64,000 bases of DNA from UBA9655 sp964597045 (GTDB lineage: Bacteria; Pseudomonadota; Alphaproteobacteria; UBA9655). A program made the translations under genes and the position numbers. The notes below the pieces were generated by a model that made no database searches, was not told the origin of the DNA, and saw nothing but the letters and a program-made list of their open reading frames with translations. Shown here one piece after another: positions 62,151 through 64,000 of this stretch (within the stretch, counting starts at the first letter, position 1; each line of letters opens with the position of its first letter). Location: assembly GCA_964597045.1 (NCBI GenBank), contig CAZQWE010000003.1, forward strand, positions 124,001 through 188,000, given 5' to 3'.

Positions 62151-63863
62151 ATGACACTCACTGATTGGTCTCAAATAGGAATACTCTTCCTTATTCTCTT
62201 GTTGATAACAAAACCTTTAGGTTTGTACTTATATACAGTTTTTGAAAGCAAAGCATCTCCAAGAATCTTATTCTCTCTTGAAAAGAGATTTTATGCGCTT
62301 TGTCTTATTAATACCGAAGAACAAGATTGGAAAGCATATACGACTTCACTTCTGATATTTAATGGTATCGGCATCTTTATCGTCTTTATGATAGAATCAC
62401 TACAACCATTGTTGCCTTTAAACCCTCAGAATTTGCCGTCAGTTTCGTGGGATTTAGCTTTAAATACTGCAATTAGTTTTGTAACCAATACGAATTGGCA
62501 AGCCTATTCTGGTGAAACAACAATGAGTACCTTTACACAAATGACAGCTTTGACATGGCAAAACTTCTTGTCAGCGAGTACAGGTATGGCTGCATTCTTT
62601 GCATTTGCACGAGGAATAACGCGTCAACGTTTAGAAGGTTCTGTCTTAACTTTGGGTAATTTTTGGGTAGATCTTGTAAAATCCCTTTTCTACGTTTTTT
62701 TGCCTGCCTCAATACTATTTGCTCTTATACTTGTGTCACAAGGCGTTATGCAGAATTTTGAACCGGCCCTTCAAATAAAAACGCTTGAAGGAGGAGCACA
62801 GATATTGCCCATGGGACCCGTAGCTTCACAAGAAGCTATTAAGTTATTAGGGACAAATGGAGGAGGGATTTTTAATTCAAATTCATCTCATCCCTTTGAG
62901 AATCCAACACCCTTAAGTAATTTTTTGCAAATCATATGCTTTATAAGTATTCCAGCAGCTTTAACCTATACTTATGGAAGAATGACGAGAGATCAAAAGC
63001 AAGGTTGGTCCATTTTTTCAGTTATGATTATCTTAGGTTTTCTAGGTGCCGCAGTGACATCCTATTTCGAATCAGAGCCTAACCTTCTTCTTGATTCACT
63101 TCCTTTATCTCAAGAACAAGGGAATTTGGAAGGCAAGGAAGTCAGGTTTGGATCTTTTGGGTCTGCTTTATATGCGACTTTTACAACCGCAACCGCTTGT
63201 GGGGCAACAAACTGTAGTCATGATAGTTTCACCCCTCTTGGTGGACTTGTATTGCTTTCAAATATATTGCTTGGGGAAGTCATTTTTGGAGGTGTGGGTA
63301 TGGGTCTGTTTGGGATGCTTATCTATGTAATTATTAGTGTCTTCCTAGCAGGTTTGATGGTTGGGAGAACCCCAGAATATTTAGGTAAAAAAATTGAAGG
63401 CAAAGAAGTTCGCTTAGCAACACTTATCATCACACTCTATCCATTACTAATATTACTGGGCAGCTCTTTAACCCTTATAACAACATCTGGGTTGTCGTCG
63501 ATTCACAACCCAGGACCTCATGGATTAAGTGAAGTTTTATATGCTTTTTCAAGTACAACTCAAAACAACGGTTCAGCCTTTTCTGGGCTTAATGGAAATA
63601 CTGTTTGGTATAATCTTATGTTATCTTTAACTATGCTCATTGGTCGTTTTCTCCCCATTTGCTTGGGGCTTGCCATAGCTGGGTCATTGGTTAATAAAAA
63701 AATCGTTGTTGTGAGTTCGGGCACATTTGAAACAAAAGGATTTCTCTTCATTGGCTTATTGCTTGGCGTAATACTTATCGTTGGGGCCCTCACATATTTT
63801 CCTGTTTTGACACTTGGTCCTATTGCTGAACAATTAATTTCACGGATTTGGCAGGGATTGTGA
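62151..63863 (+). CDS. kdpA: K+-transporting ATPase subunit KdpA
   Basis: The K+-binding, channel-like subunit of the Kdp high-affinity potassium pump. At 570 residues it has about 10 membrane helices. Selectivity-filter-type segments can be seen: SFVTNTNWQAYSGE, LLGTNGGGIFNSNSSHPFENPTPLSN, TATACGATNCSHDSFTPLGG and AFSSTTQNNGSAFSGL. AGGAA at 62141-62145 is its ribosome site. The TGA overlaps the kdpB ATG by one base. The window holds no kdpC, kdpD or kdpE; kdpC is expected further on. Confidence 0.95.
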   Translation: MTLTDWSQIGILFLILLLITKPLGLYLYTVFESKASPRILFSLEKRFYALCLINTEEQDWKAYTTSLLIFNGIGIFIVFMIESLQPLLPLNPQNLPSVSWDLALNTAISFVTNTNWQAYSGETTMSTFTQMTALTWQNFLSASTGMAAFFAFARGITRQRLEGSVLTLGNFWVDLVKSLFYVFLPASILFALILVSQGVMQNFEPALQIKTLEGGAQILPMGPVASQEAIKLLGTNGGGIFNSNSSHPFENPTPLSNFLQIICFISIPAALTYTYGRMTRDQKQGWSIFSVMIILGFLGAAVTSYFESEPNLLLDSLPLSQEQGNLEGKEVRFGSFGSALYATFTTATACGATNCSHDSFTPLGGLVLLSNILLGEVIFGGVGMGLFGMLIYVIISVFLAGLMVGRTPEYLGKKIEGKEVRLATLIITLYPLLILLGSSLTLITTSGLSSIHNPGPHGLSEVLYAFSSTTQNNGSAFSGLNGNTVWYNLMLSLTMLIGRFLPICLGLAIAGSLVNKKIVVVSSGTFETKGFLFIGLLLGVILIVGALTYFPVLTLGPIAEQLISRIWQGL

Positions 63864-64000
63864 TGGCTAAAAAAAGAAGGAATCACAGTCTATTCAAGGA
63901 AATTGTTCAATTAACCTTATATAGATTAAGCCCCGCTTATTTACAAAAAAATCCTGTAATGTTTGTTGTGTTTATTGGTTCAGTTGTAACAACATTCAAT
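63863..64000 (+). CDS. kdpB: K+-transporting ATPase subunit KdpB, 3' end outside window
   Basis: The P-type ATPase catalytic subunit that drives K+ uptake. The 46 visible residues include the typical early block LQKNPVMFVVFIGSVVTT, which matches KdpB's NPVMFVVxxGSxxTT. The phosphorylation motif and other domains lie beyond the window. The ATG overlaps the kdpA stop (TGATG). Confidence 0.88.
   Translation, partial: MAKKRRNHSLFKEIVQLTLYRLSPAYLQKNPVMFVVFIGSVVTTFN

Noticed and set aside
1..64000. CRISPR arrays, rRNA, tRNA, transposases and prophage genes
   Set aside because: I looked for regularly spaced repeats, cloverleaf-like sequences and typical mobile-gene motifs and found none that I can support; tRNAs or small RNAs with weak signals could still be missed by eye.

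Overview
This window looks like chromosomal DNA of an alphaproteobacterium with moderate to low GC. The support is a set of traits that are typical there: an F1-only atpHAGDC operon with no Fo genes, a DUF1476 (F1-ATPase zeta inhibitor) gene next to a DUF3572 gene, AddAB instead of RecBCD, a DksA with a degenerate zinc site, and an rpmF-plsX-fabH block. Palindromic repeats of the 'VIPAKAGTQ' type inside coding sequence, ankyrin and histone-like secreted proteins, and several MFS carriers fit a Holosporales or Rickettsiales-like, host-associated lineage. That lineage assignment is inference. No rRNA, tRNA, CRISPR array, prophage or transposase gene was seen.

Layout. 1-2.9 kb: the 3' part of a DUF4143 ATPase, convergent with mnmA, then the zeta inhibitor and DUF3572 pair. 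2.9-4.9 kb: ubiE, a serine esterase and dksA. 4.96-10.6 kb: atpHAGDC followed by a ferritin-like gene. 10.6-14.5 kb, minus strand: phaC, a VanX-type dipeptidase and an MFS carrier. 14.6-20.4 kb: uvrB and a B12-dependent ribonucleotide reductase gene (nrdJ) with a promoter overlapped by two candidate NrdR boxes. 20.4-21.8 kb: a crotonase and a small secreted protein. 22.0-25.2 kb: rpmF-plsX-fabH-asd. 25.2-28.1 kb, minus strand: trxA, a family 9 glycosyltransferase, and a Schlafen/AlbA_2 gene lying between two copies of the glycosyltransferase 3' end. 28.3-36.7 kb: an FMN-dependent hydroxyacid dehydrogenase, then minus-strand addB-addA-luxR. 36.8-38.4 kb: an AbiEi/AbiEii pair.

38.7-55.4 kb is one long plus-strand surface-polysaccharide operon: wecB, wecC, two fused dehydrogenase/oxidoreductases, an asparagine-synthase-like amidotransferase, two heparinase II/III-like proteins, two glycosyltransferases, a methyltransferase and a HAD hydrolase. 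Gene overlaps of 1-13 nt tie most of it together. WecB and WecC would make UDP-ManNAcA, which the amidotransferase could amidate. No flippase, polymerase or export gene lies in the window. 55.4-61.9 kb holds a LprI-like/ankyrin protein, two transporters, a predicted outer-membrane protein, a very acidic secreted protein and a divergent Lys/Ala-rich outer-membrane protein. 62.0-64.0 kb is the start of kdpFAB (K+ uptake), cut by the window end.

The most notable signals are: two different nested palindromic repeats inserted in frame in both subunits of the AddAB nuclease; the AlbA_2 gene flanked by direct copies of its neighbour's 3' end; the NrdR-type operators over the nrdJ promoter; the duplicated modules of the polysaccharide operon; and the oppositely charged secreted protein pair at 59.8-61.9 kb. 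No stretch longer than about 300 bases lacks a gene.
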